Assembly: GCF_016756775.1 (NCBI RefSeq) | Contig: NZ_JAERMU010000002.1 | Coordinates: 296,649-360,648, forward strand | Source: Dryocola clanedunensis subsp. sulfonylureivorans | Lineage (GTDB): Bacteria; Pseudomonadota; Gammaproteobacteria; Enterobacterales; Enterobacteriaceae | Length of the DNA stretch: 64,000 nucleotides | Direction: 5' to 3' | In this document: positions 27,553 to 37,373 of the stretch, in pieces | Position numbering within the stretch: position 1 is the first letter of the stretch | How the letters are laid out: each line of letters starts with the position of its first letter | Program-made: the position numbers and the translations under genes | The notes under the pieces: model-generated | The model's input: the letters and a program-made list of their open reading frames with translations, nothing else | The model's database searches: none | What the model was told of the DNA's origin: nothing

Positions 27553-30500
27553 TTATATTTTACGCTGCTCCAGGCTGGAATAAATCGTTCTAATTTCAGC
27601 TTTTATGCTTTCGCCACGGTATACCATTGATGTATCGTATCGTTGATATTTCTCATCGCGCGTAGCGCTAAACCAGTTAAAGGAACCGACGCAGAGCACC
27701 CCCTCGTCACCAATCACAATCTTACTGTGAACACGGTTGACCAGCTTCGTCGTGATGCCCATTTCATTCAACCTTTCCACTGCTTCATTTAGGCGCTGAT
27801 GTTTCTCTTTGCGCTTTTCAAAATCTGCATGCTCTGTATTAAACGTTTTATCCGTTACTACAGTGATATCAATACCACGGGCTCGCGCCTGTAACATCGA
27901 CGCCAGAAAACCTGTCTGTTCCAGTTTTTGCCAGGTGAGCCACGGAGAAACGATAGTAATACTCTGATTAATGGCATCAAAAGTCTGGTTCAGAAACGCA
28001 TCATGTTGCTCCACCCCGTGCAGTGTTGAAATCTGTGTTTGCGAGGTACTTAAATCCTGGCGCTCCTGAAACTCAAACTGCAATGCATTATCAGTGGAAG
28101 CAAACAGATATTTCGCCAGCAATCCCCGAGGTGACGATCCGGGTTGGATCTCAAACAGGTCCATATCGCCAAAGACCAGGAAGCTATCTTTCGCACGTGA
28201 AACGGCAACGTTCAGCATGCTGCTGTCGCTGTCTATAAATCCGCCATCTTCATGTTTCGAATACACAGGGGAGAACAGCACAATTGCCCGTTCCGCTCCC
28301 TGTAATGAGTGGACTGTGCCTACGGTCAGCGAGCTTTCATCACTATTACAATTAATATCCAGCTTACGTAATGACGATTTAATCGTACTGACTTGTGCCG
28401 AAAATGGGGTAACAACCCCCACTACTTTATGTAGAGGTTCGCCATAATGACGCTCGATTTCCTCTTTGTGCGCCGCAAGCCACGCAGCTATCGTCTCAGC
28501 TTCAAAGGCGTTATAACGGCTTCCTCCATTGGCCTGCATACCTTTACCATCTATATGTAGATAGCCCATTGTAGGGAATATGGACTCTTTTACTTCACCT
28601 CGTTTGGGCTGCAACTTACCGTGATAACAGAGGGTATTACAGTAGCCAATGATGTTATCGAAGCAACGACGGTGTTCGTACAGATACATCCCCCTCGCAA
28701 AGTCCGGATCATATTGATAGCGTGAATTAAACTGAGCGACCTTCATGACACTGCCAGATGCAGCACTCTTTCCTGAGTCACACACCAGGGCATAAGATTC
28801 GGTAAGTTCTTCTTGAGTACCACCTGGAAGTATGTTTTCCTCAACCATGTTGCCGATATCAATACCGGGCAAGCTATTCCAGATAGGCGCAATCTGTTCT
28901 GTGTCACCAATAACCAGGGCTTTCTTCGCCAGTGTGAAAGAGGCTGCCGCAACCTCAGGCAACACCTGCCCCGCTTCATCGACGATCAGTAAATCGGCGA
29001 AATTATATAAATAGCCATCATCAAACTTCTTGCCGCCAACATGTTCCCTGATGAGCATATGGTGAGGAAGCATAAAGCAGGTCATCACGACGCAAGGGGT
29101 GAGCTTCATTCTACGCAACCAGCGGGCTTTAATTGCCTTCGCCCCTCTGAGACCTTTTTCTTTTTGAAGATTATCAATAGCAGCCATATCCATCAGCCAC
29201 CGACCTTCCCAGTAATGTGTCGCCAGCAAAAATGCTGGGAAACGGAGCTGTGTATCGGCAAGCTCATCGGCTTCGCGTAGACTCAACTCTGTTTCGCCCG
29301 GATTTCCCAGTGAGTGAGTAATATCGTGCCAGCGTATAGCTGCTTCGCTTTCACGTCGGGAAGTGTCCTCAGCAAGATCAATTTGCTGTTGATACCCGGC
29401 CTGTTCTTTATGAGCTTGTTCAATCAATCCATCGATAAAGGCATCAATTCCATCAGGCAGAGGGCCCTGGAATGCTGTCATTCTTTCGCCAAACGTAGCC
29501 TCCAAAAACAGTTTCATTTGATAGTGACGCTTAATACGAATGGCGGGAAACCAGGAGAAGAGAGCTAATATGATCGACTCACCTGCTCGATATTGCTCCC
29601 ACTGTTTTTTGCTATGCGTTAATAGCGAGATTTCATTTGTGCTATTAAGCAGTAGCGTTCTCTTTTCCTGAATATACTGTTCGAGATCTTCGCCGATGGC
29701 GCGCCGCTCCTGACGGATTGCTATCAGGTCGGCCCACGCAGGTTCGATTTGTTCAAGCTCTGCAGAGAGTTCAACTAAACGCTGATGCAAGAGATCCACA
29801 ACGTGTTCAGGTGAATGACATTCCTTCGTCGGAAAAGCTGCCCTTGCCTTTTCAAGGAAGAAGAATTGGGCATCTTCTACATATTCAAGGGATTCGGCAC
29901 GATCAAAAAAGACTTCCGTCTGGTATTTTTTTACTGCATCCGCCTTACGGCTTGAAGATGGGAAATAAGCGCCAAAGCTTTTTATATCAGGTAGCCAACG
30001 CCCAGCCATCGGACCATTGCCGATAGAAAAATCTTTACCGAAGGCCTCTATAATGTTGGTAACGGCCTGATTGTTGGTTGATGTCGCAATCACAACTGGC
30101 GGTTCAGTTTTGTTTAAAGCCGCTCTTGCCCACTCCGTAGCAATGATGGAGAGTACCAAGGTAGTTTTTCCTGTTCCCGGAGGACCGTTGACGGCAAGAA
30201 TATCGCCCGGCTGTTGGGTGAGATAATGGCTAAGGGCATCGCGCTGCGCCACTGCCAGCGGAAATTTATCACCGGAATGCCCCAAACGCTCACTGAACAT
30301 GGCATTACTGGCAAGGAGCGGCTCAACAGGAGACTTCTCTTTCGCGGCAAAGCGGGCCAGTAATGGCACCTCTTTTTTGCACGACAGCAGATGATCGTAC
30401 ATAGGCAGGATATGAATGCTGGCAACGCCAGGTTGGTTGGCTTTAATAACATAGCCATATCCAGCCGGTTCATATTGCTCTGGCGCATCGAGCCATTTTC

Positions 30501-31068
30501 CAGCCACACTTTTTAAAAGTTCATTTGTCTCTTTAAGGTACTTTTGCCACGACTGCTTATACCGAGCCTGTCGCTCCGCCCGCTGTTCGTCTGTTTCCCC
30601 GCGCTGTGTATCCTCATCACCAGGACCAAAAGTGACTAAATCATGTGTGGTTTTATACTTATCATATTCCGCCATCTGACCAATAGAATAGGTACCTTTT
30701 GGGAGAGGTTCGAGCAGGTCACGGGGAATGGTGGCAGGAGATATAGGGAATAAAAAGCCTTCGCGGTTCAACAGTGCGGAAGTCACCAGAGGCGTAACTA
30801 TACCCGGTGCGCCTGCCGTACGTTCCTTGCCATGCTTTAACAGGCGGATCCATACTTGTGGCCGTAGTAGCACCTTAACAGTTTTAACCTGCTCGTCTTC
30901 GCCCTCGAAGAACGATTGCACGATCTCCTCACCCAGCCTTCCCTGATCGACATCCATCCATAGCGTGAATGAATCTTCATCTTTGCGCTCAAATGCCCCT
31001 TTTCCAGACTCGGCATCAGCTAAGGTATTACGCCAGTATGAAGTGAATCCTTGAGTGTTGTTGTCCAT
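27553..31068 (-). CDS. mkoC: Mokosh type II-like antiphage protein (SF1 helicase fused to PLD nuclease)
   Basis: A 1171-residue protein. The core is a Upf1/Dna2-like superfamily 1 helicase: Walker [10 protein letters not shown] (about residues 295-303), Walker [10 protein letters not shown] (about 694), motif [13 protein letters not shown], and C-terminal motifs [18 protein letters not shown] and [17 protein letters not shown] phospholipase-D-type nuclease follows, whose catalytic motif [13 protein letters not shown] (about 1114-1132) fits HxKx4Dx6GSxN exactly. A helicase-PLD fusion of this size is the layout of MkoC, the single gene of Mokosh type II defence, which is believed to sense phage RNA or R-loop structures and degrade nucleic acid. 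It stands alone, with its own 775-base upstream gap. Function is assigned by architecture only. Confidence 0.75.
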   Translation of the reverse strand: MDNNTQGFTSYWRNTLADAESGKGAFERKDEDSFTLWMDVDQGRLGEEIVQSFFEGEDEQVKTVKVLLRPQVWIRLLKHGKERTAGAPGIVTPLVTSALLNREGFLFPISPATIPRDLLEPLPKGTYSIGQMAEYDKYKTTHDLVTFGPGDEDTQRGETDEQRAERQARYKQSWQKYLKETNELLKSVAGKWLDAPEQYEPAGYGYVIKANQPGVASIHILPMYDHLLSCKKEVPLLARFAAKEKSPVEPLLASNAMFSERLGHSGDKFPLAVAQRDALSHYLTQQPGDILAVNGPPGTGKTTLVLSIIATEWARAALNKTEPPVVIATSTNNQAVTNIIEAFGKDFSIGNGPMAGRWLPDIKSFGAYFPSSSRKADAVKKYQTEVFFDRAESLEYVEDAQFFFLEKARAAFPTKECHSPEHVVDLLHQRLVELSAELEQIEPAWADLIAIRQERRAIGEDLEQYIQEKRTLLLNSTNEISLLTHSKKQWEQYRAGESIILALFSWFPAIRIKRHYQMKLFLEATFGERMTAFQGPLPDGIDAFIDGLIEQAHKEQAGYQQQIDLAEDTSRRESEAAIRWHDITHSLGNPGETELSLREADELADTQLRFPAFLLATHYWEGRWLMDMAAIDNLQKEKGLRGAKAIKARWLRRMKLTPCVVMTCFMLPHHMLIREHVGGKKFDDGYLYNFADLLIVDEAGQVLPEVAAASFTLAKKALVIGDTEQIAPIWNSLPGIDIGNMVEENILPGGTQEELTESYALVCDSGKSAASGSVMKVAQFNSRYQYDPDFARGMYLYEHRRCFDNIIGYCNTLCYHGKLQPKRGEVKESIFPTMGYLHIDGKGMQANGGSRYNAFEAETIAAWLAAHKEEIERHYGEPLHKVVGVVTPFSAQVSTIKSSLRKLDINCNSDESSLTVGTVHSLQGAERAIVLFSPVYSKHEDGGFIDSDSSMLNVAVSRAKDSFLVFGDMDLFEIQPGSSPRGLLAKYLFASTDNALQFEFQERQDLSTSQTQISTLHGVEQHDAFLNQTFDAINQSITIVSPWLTWQKLEQTGFLASMLQARARGIDITVVTDKTFNTEHADFEKRKEKHQRLNEAVERLNEMGITTKLVNRVHSKIVIGDEGVLCVGSFNWFSATRDEKYQRYDTSMVYRGESIKAEIRTIYSSLEQRKI

Positions 31069-31843
31069 TCCCTATCCCGTAACTTAAATGAAATTATTTA
31101 TTTCGTTGATATTGACATAGTTCATGGTTAAACATTGTGCACTAAGCGAGTAAGAGCGCAATGATTTGTTTGTACAGAAGGAATGATTATATGGTCCTAT
31201 AGGGCAGAGCACATTGGTACCGTAATAGCGTTGAAGATGATTTGGTCGAGGTAGTATTGGACCAGTTTAAAGGGCAGTAGAATTTTAAGAATTACTGGTG
31301 CATAGAATTAAAAAAAGTGGAACTATAAAAATGCAAATCATGTTACCCAAAAATACCTTATATGACAGAGAGCAAAATGTCTTTTTTGGAAAGACTTGGG
31401 GTAGCAATTGACTCTAGAGACAATCCTACTAGTAACTAATAAAATAATTAATCTCTAAATACAGGCCATTCAATCAAAGCAAGGGCTAACTCAGAGAAGC
31501 TCCGCTTCCTTGAGTTGCCTTGCTTTTTCTGTTCTACTATTGAAAAAGAACATCAATTATTGATGTCTCAGACTATTTATTTTATTTATAAGTTGGATTA
31601 AAAACAAAGCAATTGTTGATCCAAATCATAATTCACCGCGTCTAGCACCCGCCGACCACACCAGAAATAAAAGTCAATATTATCATCAAGTTAAATAACA
31701 TATTGAAAAATAGATCATTGCTGACTTGACTGAACTCTCCAGTTGTTTAGTATATAATAGCTTTCTTATTATTTTACTCACAGCTTTTAAAGGATGTTTA
31801 TATATCCTAATTTTCGCCAAGTTATTTTTTTATTAATAAGAGG
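31069..31843. other. AT-rich intergenic region upstream of the helicase-PLD gene
   Basis: 775 bases without an intact gene. It holds the promoter of the minus-strand helicase-PLD gene on the left, an 80-base hairpin repeat at 31477-31560 in the middle, and a promoter-like TATAAT (about 31752-31757) before the EcoRII-N-like gene on the right. Around 31205-31330 one plus-strand frame reads protein-like segments (HWYRNSVEDDLVEVVLDQFKGQ, then NFKNYWCIELKK) broken by stops, perhaps a decayed gene that I do not recognise. Confidence 0.5.
31477..31560. repeat. Hairpin repeat, copy A (partner at 35401-35475)
   Basis: A long imperfect hairpin (AAGCAAGG...AACTCA...TGAGTT.CCTTGCTTTTT) of terminator form is followed by CTATTGAAAAAG. 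About three quarters of its bases match, in the same orientation, the sequence at 35401-35475. The two copies bracket the EcoRII-N-like, methyltransferase and DUF2971 genes. Confidence 0.7.
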
Positions 31844-31849
31844 TTGATA

Positions 31850-32239
31850 ATGGCTACATCCCCGATTTACCTTAAGCAATCCTGTATTAAAACTTTAACC
31901 GCAGTTGAAGCCAATAGAGATGCCTCAAATCAACACGAGTTTAACGGTGTTACTCAGCTAAAACAGATCTTTGGTAACACCAGAGTTACTAAAGATGTAG
32001 TATTTTCTATTAGAGGAATGGATGTATTATGTGAGGATGCGATTACTTGGTATGATGCCAGAGAGAATTCACCTGATAGAAGCGAGTTTCGCCTTTATTT
32101 CCGAGACAACTATGTCATGGAACGAGCGGAGGAAGGTGACAATATAATTGTCGGCATTGATAAAAATGATAAAGTTCATATTATTTTAATCAAACAAAGC
32201 AACTCCGACTTTGAGGGTAATATACCTAACTGGCGTTAA
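31850..32239 (+). CDS. Stand-alone EcoRII N-terminal-like (B3-fold) effector domain
   Basis: A 129-residue protein. TAVEANRDASNQHEFNGV, then ITWYDARENSPDRSEFRLYF and MERAEEGDNIIVGIDKND match the pattern I know from the N-terminal effector-binding (B3-like) domain of EcoRII-type restriction enzymes. The catalytic C-terminal domain is absent; the reading frame stops cleanly and no continuation is visible. I start at the ATG at 31850, after AAGAGG. It is convergent with a Dcm/M.EcoRII-like methyltransferase, which strengthens the link. It could be a residue of a broken restriction system or a DNA-binding regulator that shares the recognition sequence. No experimentally known function. Confidence 0.55.
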   Translation: MATSPIYLKQSCIKTLTAVEANRDASNQHEFNGVTQLKQIFGNTRVTKDVVFSIRGMDVLCEDAITWYDARENSPDRSEFRLYFRDNYVMERAEEGDNIIVGIDKNDKVHIILIKQSNSDFEGNIPNWR

Positions 32240-32288
32240 TTCTTATTTAATATAAATTAAAAAAATACAAATGAAGCTAAATAAGACA

Positions 32289-32313
32289 CACCCCAGCAAG
32301 TATGGCTGGGGTG
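32289..32313. terminator. Bidirectional terminator between EcoRII-N-like and methyltransferase genes
   Basis: A 9-bp perfect stem, CACCCCAGC (32289-32297) and GCTGGGGTG (32305-32313), has a 7-base loop between the two convergent stops. A/T-rich sequence lies on both sides. Confidence 0.75.
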
Positions 32314-32317
32314 ATAT

Positions 32318-33754
32318 TTATTCTTGTATGGCGTTACGTTTTTTTAAAGATACAGCTTTATGAATATAGGGTTCAAGCAATTTTGCAACCGCTTCAAATA
32401 CAGGAACAATCACTGAATTTCCAAACTGCTTGTAAGACTGCATATCTGAAACCGGAATGTTGAAGGGCTTGCCATCAGGTTTCTCAAATCCCATTAGGCG
32501 GGCACACTCATGCGGAGTTAACCTTCTTGGCCGATTTGACATGTTTTCCGCATTATAGAAATCTATCTCACCTAATTCATGATCCCATCCACGGTCGATC
32601 AAGATCTCAGAACCATCTTTATAATATCTCGCAGATAATGTACGAGTGACTGTATCAACGTTATTAGGTTTCACCATGCCGAAGCCAAAACCATTACCTT
32701 TCGCCGCATGCTTTTTAGCATATTTATAAAGATAATCCCACAGTCTAGGAGAAAGGATGTATTTACTATCAACATCGTTATCGTGATCAAGAAGTTCTTT
32801 AAAAGAAGGCCTTTTTGACGGGAAGAAATTACTTATATTTCGTAATGTAAATCCTTTATCTATTTTTAAATCACGGCGAAATCCGACTAATACAATTCGT
32901 TCTCTATGTTGAGGAAGGAAATTTTTACCATCAATAATCTTAGGATCTGAAGAACCAGAAATCGCAGAATCAGCAACTTCATACCCAAGCTCGTCAAGGG
33001 TATTCATGATTACTCGGAAAGTTTTCCCTTTATCATGACTCTTAAGATTTTTTACATTTTCAAGAACAAAAATTGATGGTTTTTTTGACTTTATAATTCG
33101 TGCAACATCAAAAAATAGAGTTCCCTGGGCATCACATTCAAATCCGTGAGCTCTTCCTAATGAGTTCTTTTTACTCACACCCGCAAGACTGAAAGGCTGA
33201 CAAGGGAAACCAGCCAAAAGCACATCATGATTAGGGATTTTTTCATTTATATATTCATAAGCTTCACTTTCTGAAATGTCATCCCTATTACTCAATGTAA
33301 TTTCACGAATATCGGAGTTAAACTGATGTGATTTTTCATCGTTAAACCAGTTAGCTTTATATGTGCGCACAGCTTCTTTATTCCACTCGCTTGTAAATAC
33401 GCACTGCCCTCCAATAGCCTCAAAACCTTTACGAATCCCCCCAATTCCTGCAAAGAGATCAATGAACCGGAAAGCATAATTAGGATGGTTTTCTGGCGGT
33501 TCCGGAAGCATCTTTGTGAGTAAAAAAACTTCACCCGCCGTTAATAGCTTCGCTTCACATTTGTCATTAATCCAGCGATTAAGTGTTTCTCTACTCCAAT
33601 CATTATCACCAACTTTCCTAAGTGATTCAGCAACATGCTTTTGACTATAAACCTCCAGAATTTTTTCAACCAGTTGCCGATCTCTGTTTTTCTTGTTTTT
33701 GGTTTCACCCGCCGATTTCTGAAAGAGATCATGCGCAATTACTGATTCAGACAT
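32318..33754 (-). CDS. Dcm/M.EcoRII-like DNA (cytosine-5-)-methyltransferase
   Basis: A 478-residue C5-cytosine methyltransferase very close in layout to Dcm and M.EcoRII. An N-terminal regulatory extension (about residues 1-85, [12 protein letters not shown]) precedes motif [17 protein letters not shown], motif [19 protein letters not shown] with the catalytic Cys, motif [11 protein letters not shown], motif [19 protein letters not shown] and motif [16 protein letters not shown] is the likely target by family, not shown. No vsr gene follows, unlike chromosomal dcm. The local composition is AT-rich, suggesting acquisition. The N-terminal extension in this family can repress its own promoter, and a perfect palindrome lies just upstream. 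It probably pairs with the convergent EcoRII-N-like gene. Confidence 0.88.
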   Translation of the reverse strand: MSESVIAHDLFQKSAGETKNKKNRDRQLVEKILEVYSQKHVAESLRKVGDNDWSRETLNRWINDKCEAKLLTAGEVFLLTKMLPEPPENHPNYAFRFIDLFAGIGGIRKGFEAIGGQCVFTSEWNKEAVRTYKANWFNDEKSHQFNSDIREITLSNRDDISESEAYEYINEKIPNHDVLLAGFPCQPFSLAGVSKKNSLGRAHGFECDAQGTLFFDVARIIKSKKPSIFVLENVKNLKSHDKGKTFRVIMNTLDELGYEVADSAISGSSDPKIIDGKNFLPQHRERIVLVGFRRDLKIDKGFTLRNISNFFPSKRPSFKELLDHDNDVDSKYILSPRLWDYLYKYAKKHAAKGNGFGFGMVKPNNVDTVTRTLSARYYKDGSEILIDRGWDHELGEIDFYNAENMSNRPRRLTPHECARLMGFEKPDGKPFNIPVSDMQSYKQFGNSVIVPVFEAVAKLLEPYIHKAVSLKKRNAIQE

Positions 33755-33776
33755 AACGCCTCCTATGGGTCATAAT

Positions 33777-33793
33777 AGTGATATTATATCACT
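33777..33793. promoter_or_regulatory. Perfect 17-bp palindrome upstream of the methyltransferase
   Basis: AGTGATATTATATCACT is fully symmetrical and lies 23 bases before the methyltransferase start. M.EcoRII and M.SsoII repress their own genes by binding such inverted repeats through their N-terminal region, so this is a good candidate autoregulatory operator. Confidence 0.65.
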
Positions 33794-33853
33794 CATTTAA
33801 CCCAGATAATACAAAGTATTGCATAAACTTTGGGACAGGTGTTAGAACACTAG

Positions 33854-34056
33854 TTATCTTCTCTTACGAGGGTTGCTATTAGTTAGCAGAATCCATTCTT
33901 CAATCTCGCGTTCCACAAAGGCAACAGCACATGCGCTGATTTTGACAAGAGTAGGAAACAGCCCTAGCTGATAAGATGGTAAATCCAATATTTGCCATAC
34001 CCAGTGTGTTCAATGACAACAGGTAAGCGAATTAAACGAGTAGGCTATGTATTCAT
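33854..34056 (-). pseudogene. Degraded AlpA-family phage regulator
   Basis: Starting at ATG 34056, after the ribosome binding site GGAGAAC, the frame reads MNT, an in-frame TAG, then PTRLIRLPVVIEHTGYGK.WIYHLIS. It meets a second stop and continues in a neighbouring frame as GLFPTLVKISACAVAFVEREIEEWI...NPRKRR before TAA (33856-33854). Together this is the full length (about 67 residues) of an AlpA-type excision/integration activator, with one nonsense change and one frameshift. It marks an old P4-like satellite or cryptic prophage. Confidence 0.8.
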
Positions 34057-34234
34057 TTTGTTCTCCTGTTTTTCGCCAACATCAACAATACGAGCTAGTA
34101 ATCAAAGAGATTACAAAGTCCAGTGTGTTACCTATACCTTCTTGCCAATACTTAATAAAATATGATAGGTTGGAGTAAAACTGGGAAAGAATAATTTATA
34201 TTAAACATCCTTATCCATCTTAATCACACATGGA

Positions 34235-35125
34235 ATGAAGAAAGATATGTTATTCAAATATTGCCCCATCAGTGAATACTCAATTAAATCTCTAGTGGAA
34301 AATACAATATATCTTAACCATCTTGATATGATGAATGACAGTGCTGAGGGTTTTTGTAATGTAATAAGTGGCTTCCCTGATTACAATCAAAAAACTGAAA
34401 GATATGATTTGATATTAAAAACATGGTATGGAGAATCCGGTTGGTTACCTTCTGAATATGAATATAACGAATATATCGGTTCAATGAGAGAGATAGAACC
34501 CAGTGTTCCCGAATTGCTGGACTCTGCACGGATATCCTGTTTCACAAATACGGCATTAAATCCTACTATGTGGGCGCATTATGCACGCGGCAGGACAGGG
34601 ATATGTATAGAATTTGATGAGGATAAAATCAAAGAATTAGAAGATGCTTACGTCTTTAATGTTAAATATATGGATCGTCCTTCTACTGTTGATACAGCAG
34701 TGCTAACATTAATAGCTGATCAGGTCGAATATAATAATGATGCACTTTTCAAAGGTTATACAGATGGATACGAACCTCTATATGAACAAGCATTTGAGGA
34801 GGGGAGGAGTGTACTATGGGAGATTTATAATGGAATGCTAGCAACTAAGTCTCAAGAATGGTCTTATGAACAAGAAAAACGGCTAATATATCTTTTATCA
34901 TTCCCTAAAGATGAGCAATTAGCGAAAAATGATAAATCTGGCATAAACATATCTCTACCTGAAGGATGCATTAAAAGTGTTATTTTAGGTGAAAGAACAA
35001 CTGAACATGATAAAAGTCTTATAGTTTCTGCAATAAAAAAACATGAGGGGGGCATTAAACTGAAGAGAGCTGTAATAACAAAAGGGAATTATCTGTTATC
35101 TGTTCGTGATGAAGATTTTAACTGA
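34235..35125 (+). CDS. DUF2971 domain protein
   Basis: A 296-residue cytoplasmic protein of the DUF2971 family. The hallmark region is ARISCFTNTALNPTMWAHYARGRTGICIEFDEDK (about residues 91-125). Upstream are LFKYCPISEYSIKSLVENTIYLNHLDMMND and downstream SQEWSYEQEKRLIYLL, both typical. The family is common in defence islands and prophages but its reaction is unknown. It is AT-rich like its neighbours, sits alone on the plus strand and ends just before the second copy of the hairpin repeat. The start may instead be the ATG at 34247. Confidence 0.75.
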   Translation: MKKDMLFKYCPISEYSIKSLVENTIYLNHLDMMNDSAEGFCNVISGFPDYNQKTERYDLILKTWYGESGWLPSEYEYNEYIGSMREIEPSVPELLDSARISCFTNTALNPTMWAHYARGRTGICIEFDEDKIKELEDAYVFNVKYMDRPSTVDTAVLTLIADQVEYNNDALFKGYTDGYEPLYEQAFEEGRSVLWEIYNGMLATKSQEWSYEQEKRLIYLLSFPKDEQLAKNDKSGINISLPEGCIKSVILGERTTEHDKSLIVSAIKKHEGGIKLKRAVITKGNYLLSVRDEDFN

Positions 35126-35400
35126 CATTATAATAATCGAACAGATATCAGCCTCCAGTTTGGTATTGTGGTTGAATGAACAGAGGAGTAGTTTCTTTGC
35201 ATAAGCATCTCTAAGAAATGATACTGGAGTTACAGGATAAAAATATTTTGAGATGCTTTTCCCTGCACAAATAATGAAAAGGATAATTTGCGTATTATCC
35301 TGTTGATACCTTATAAATACTAACAACTTATTATAGTAGTATTTTTTTGAATCTTAACGACTATAAGATACTTAACCAAAAGATAACTCTGATTTGAACT

Positions 35401-35475
35401 AAACAAGGCTAACTCAACTAAGCTCAGATTCTCTAAGTAGCCTTGCTTTTATGCTCCACGATTGAAAGGAAATCA
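35401..35475. repeat. Hairpin repeat, copy B (partner at 31477-31560)
   Basis: AACAAGGCTAACTCA...AAGTAGCCTTGCTTTTA forms a terminator-like imperfect hairpin after the DUF2971 gene. It is followed by CGATTGAAAGG, and aligns over about 80 bases with copy A in the same orientation. Confidence 0.7.
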
Positions 35476-35506
35476 TTTGTATACAAATTTATCTATGGAA
35501 ATATAG

Positions 35507-36183
35507 TCACCTGCCATCATATATACCCAACCTGTATGCCGCATGAAGATCATGAAAATAATCACATAGATATATGAGGTTTTTATTTAAATCTGGAAAT
35601 ACATCTACATCAATTTCAAATGAGTCAACTATGTTGTCCTCGTCATTAACTAATAGCAAAGCCTTCACATACTTCCATTTTTCTTGTTCATCGAGTTTAT
35701 AAGATCTTCCGTACTTTTTTGCCTTACAGATGACTTTCTCACATCCTGTATATGATCTCCCGTTTTAGGATAACGAAAAGAAGTCCTCTTAGAATCAATG
35801 GTGTTTATCTTATTGATCTTATCTAAAATATCCTTTTCAATTATACCTATTCCTAAGTGAAAAAAACAAGATATTAACTTATTGTCCTGACCGATTAAAT
35901 ATATAGTTAATAATCTGATGTCATGAGTACTTTCTAATTCGCAATCCTTTCCTAACACTTTAACCTTTGCTTTTTCAACTGTACCACCACTACTGAATGG
36001 GATTTTAAAATTTCGGTGCAAAACACAAATTAAAGATTTTAGGTAAATATTGGTATCAAAATCAATCAAACCGAAGATTCCACCAGTTATACCATCATTT
36101 TTTGGTATATATGGATAGATGTGAGGGGACGTCAAGAGATATAGAACAGGGTGAAAACAGCGTAACTGCTGGATTTCAGGCAC
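35507..36183 (-). pseudogene. Frameshifted unknown gene
   Basis: The minus-strand frame from 36183 (GTG) reads protein-like sequence (NDGITGGIFGLIDFDTNIYLKSLI..., TSFRYPKTGDHIQ) but stops at 35665. If one base is added near 35746 the frame continues as GCEKVICKAKKYGRSYKLDE, then KWKYVKALLLVNDEDN, to a stop at 35507-35509, giving about 225 residues. This points to a one-base deletion, real or from sequencing. No internal Met supports a start, so the 5' end may be truncated too. I do not recognise the family. It lies next to the partial leuX end and a terminator. Confidence 0.5.
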
Positions 36184-36186
36184 AAA

Positions 36187-36207
36187 AAAAGCCGCTCGTG
36201 AGCGACT
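36187..36207 (-). terminator. Terminator next to the partial att site
   Basis: In minus-strand sense GTCGCTC-AC-GAGCGGC is followed by seven T. Coming right after a leuX-like 3' end, it looks like a tRNA terminator carried along with the recombination site. Confidence 0.65.
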
Positions 36208-36226
36208 GAATTTGCATATCGTTGAT

Positions 36227-36240
36227 GCGAAGGCCGGACT
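36227..36240 (-). other. Partial leuX 3' end (attachment site remnant)
   Basis: GCGAAGGCCGGACT repeats the 3' end of the leuX tRNA gene (at 40400-40413, GCCGAAGGCCGGAAT; E. coli leuX has GGACT here). It lies in the same orientation 4.16 kb from leuX. Such repeats arise when an element integrates into the tRNA gene, so this probably is one end of an inserted unit containing the ABC-3C operon. Confidence 0.55.
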
Positions 36241-36468
36241 AGTGAAAAACCAATAACTAACTAATTTATATGAAAAAATATAACATACTTAAGAGATTTG
36301 ACCACCAAAATGACCCCGTGAGAATTTTTTGTCCTAGAGACATAAAATGTCATGCCCTTTCAACAACCTTGATTTTCTTCTAACTTAATGATAATGAATA
36401 CATTTTAGAGAGTTACTTTTGAACATAGCATCTTTTATTTTCTCCATTAAACACATAGCGGCGTATAT

Positions 36469-37371
36469 ATGGACATTTCAAGAAATAAAGTATGGGAGAG
36501 CAAAGAATGGGAGCACCATGTCAACGATTTACTTCGAATCAAATTCGGTGACTCAAATTATATACCAATTCCAGATGGGCATAACGGAGATGCAGGCATC
36601 GAGGGCTACTGTACGGAAGGTAGCGCTTTTCAATCGTATTGTCCAGATGAAGCCTGCCCCGTAAAAGAACTGTATGAAAAACAGCGTGACAAAATGACGA
36701 CCGACATTGCGAAATTCATCAAAGATAAAGACAATTATTTAACACAAATTTTGCAAAACACTAAAATAAAAAGATGGATATTAGTAGTGCCTCGTCATAT
36801 ATCAAAACACTTAGTCATACATGCATCAAATAAAGAAACAGAAGTGGTAAAAGCCAACATCCCTTATGTTGATAATGAAGCGTTCAAAATATTAATATGG
36901 GATCGTGAGACATTAAAGCGAGAAGAAAGTGAACTAATTAGTAAAGGACTGAGAGTATTGAAGGTAGATATGCCTGATATAGATGAGTCCCAACTTGACG
37001 AAATAAAAGATAGTGAAAGTGAATTTGTTAAAAACATCTCACGGAAGTTAAAAAAGTTAAAAGGTGATGAAGAGCAGGTGGCGATTGCGACAAATCATCT
37101 ACTTCAAAATATTGTGATGTATAAAAATATTATGAGTGATTTGAAAGATAACTACCCGTCATTACATGAAGAAATAACAAACGGAGTATTAGACCGTGAA
37201 AGTGATTTAAAACTTGATTGCTTGGACTCAGATATTTTACCTCCCGCCAAACAAGTTAAATTGTTAAACACACAGCTTGCAGAACTTAGCAAATTACACA
37301 AAGATAATTTAAAATGTATCTCAACAGGTGTAGTTGGCGACTGGTTAATGCGCTGTAATTTGGACTTTTAA
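36469..37371 (+). CDS. ABC-3C system nuclease-like effector component
   Basis: A 300-residue protein and the first gene of a three-gene operon. The N-terminal third looks like a PD-(D/E)XK-type endonuclease fold: WESKEWEHHVNDLLRIKFGD, then the conserved PDGHNGDAGIEGYCTEGSAFQSYCPDEACP. The acidic NGDAGIEG strand and the following QSY stand where the catalytic D and E/Q-x-K are expected. The middle has VPRHISKHLVIHAS and a helical C-terminus. The linked small protein and Rad50-like ATPase fit ABC three-component (ABC-3C) conflict systems, in which a nuclease or other toxin is gated by an SMC-like ATPase. The nuclease activity is inference; the Lys of the motif is not evident. Confidence 0.6.
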   Translation: MDISRNKVWESKEWEHHVNDLLRIKFGDSNYIPIPDGHNGDAGIEGYCTEGSAFQSYCPDEACPVKELYEKQRDKMTTDIAKFIKDKDNYLTQILQNTKIKRWILVVPRHISKHLVIHASNKETEVVKANIPYVDNEAFKILIWDRETLKREESELISKGLRVLKVDMPDIDESQLDEIKDSESEFVKNISRKLKKLKGDEEQVAIATNHLLQNIVMYKNIMSDLKDNYPSLHEEITNGVLDRESDLKLDCLDSDILPPAKQVKLLNTQLAELSKLHKDNLKCISTGVVGDWLMRCNLDF

Positions 37372-37373
37372 AA

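Noticed and set aside
31199..31330. Plus-strand fragment HWYRNSVEDDLVEVVLDQFKGQ and following codons
   Set aside because: Looks protein-like but is interrupted by stops, and I cannot match it to a family; kept only as a note on the intergenic region.
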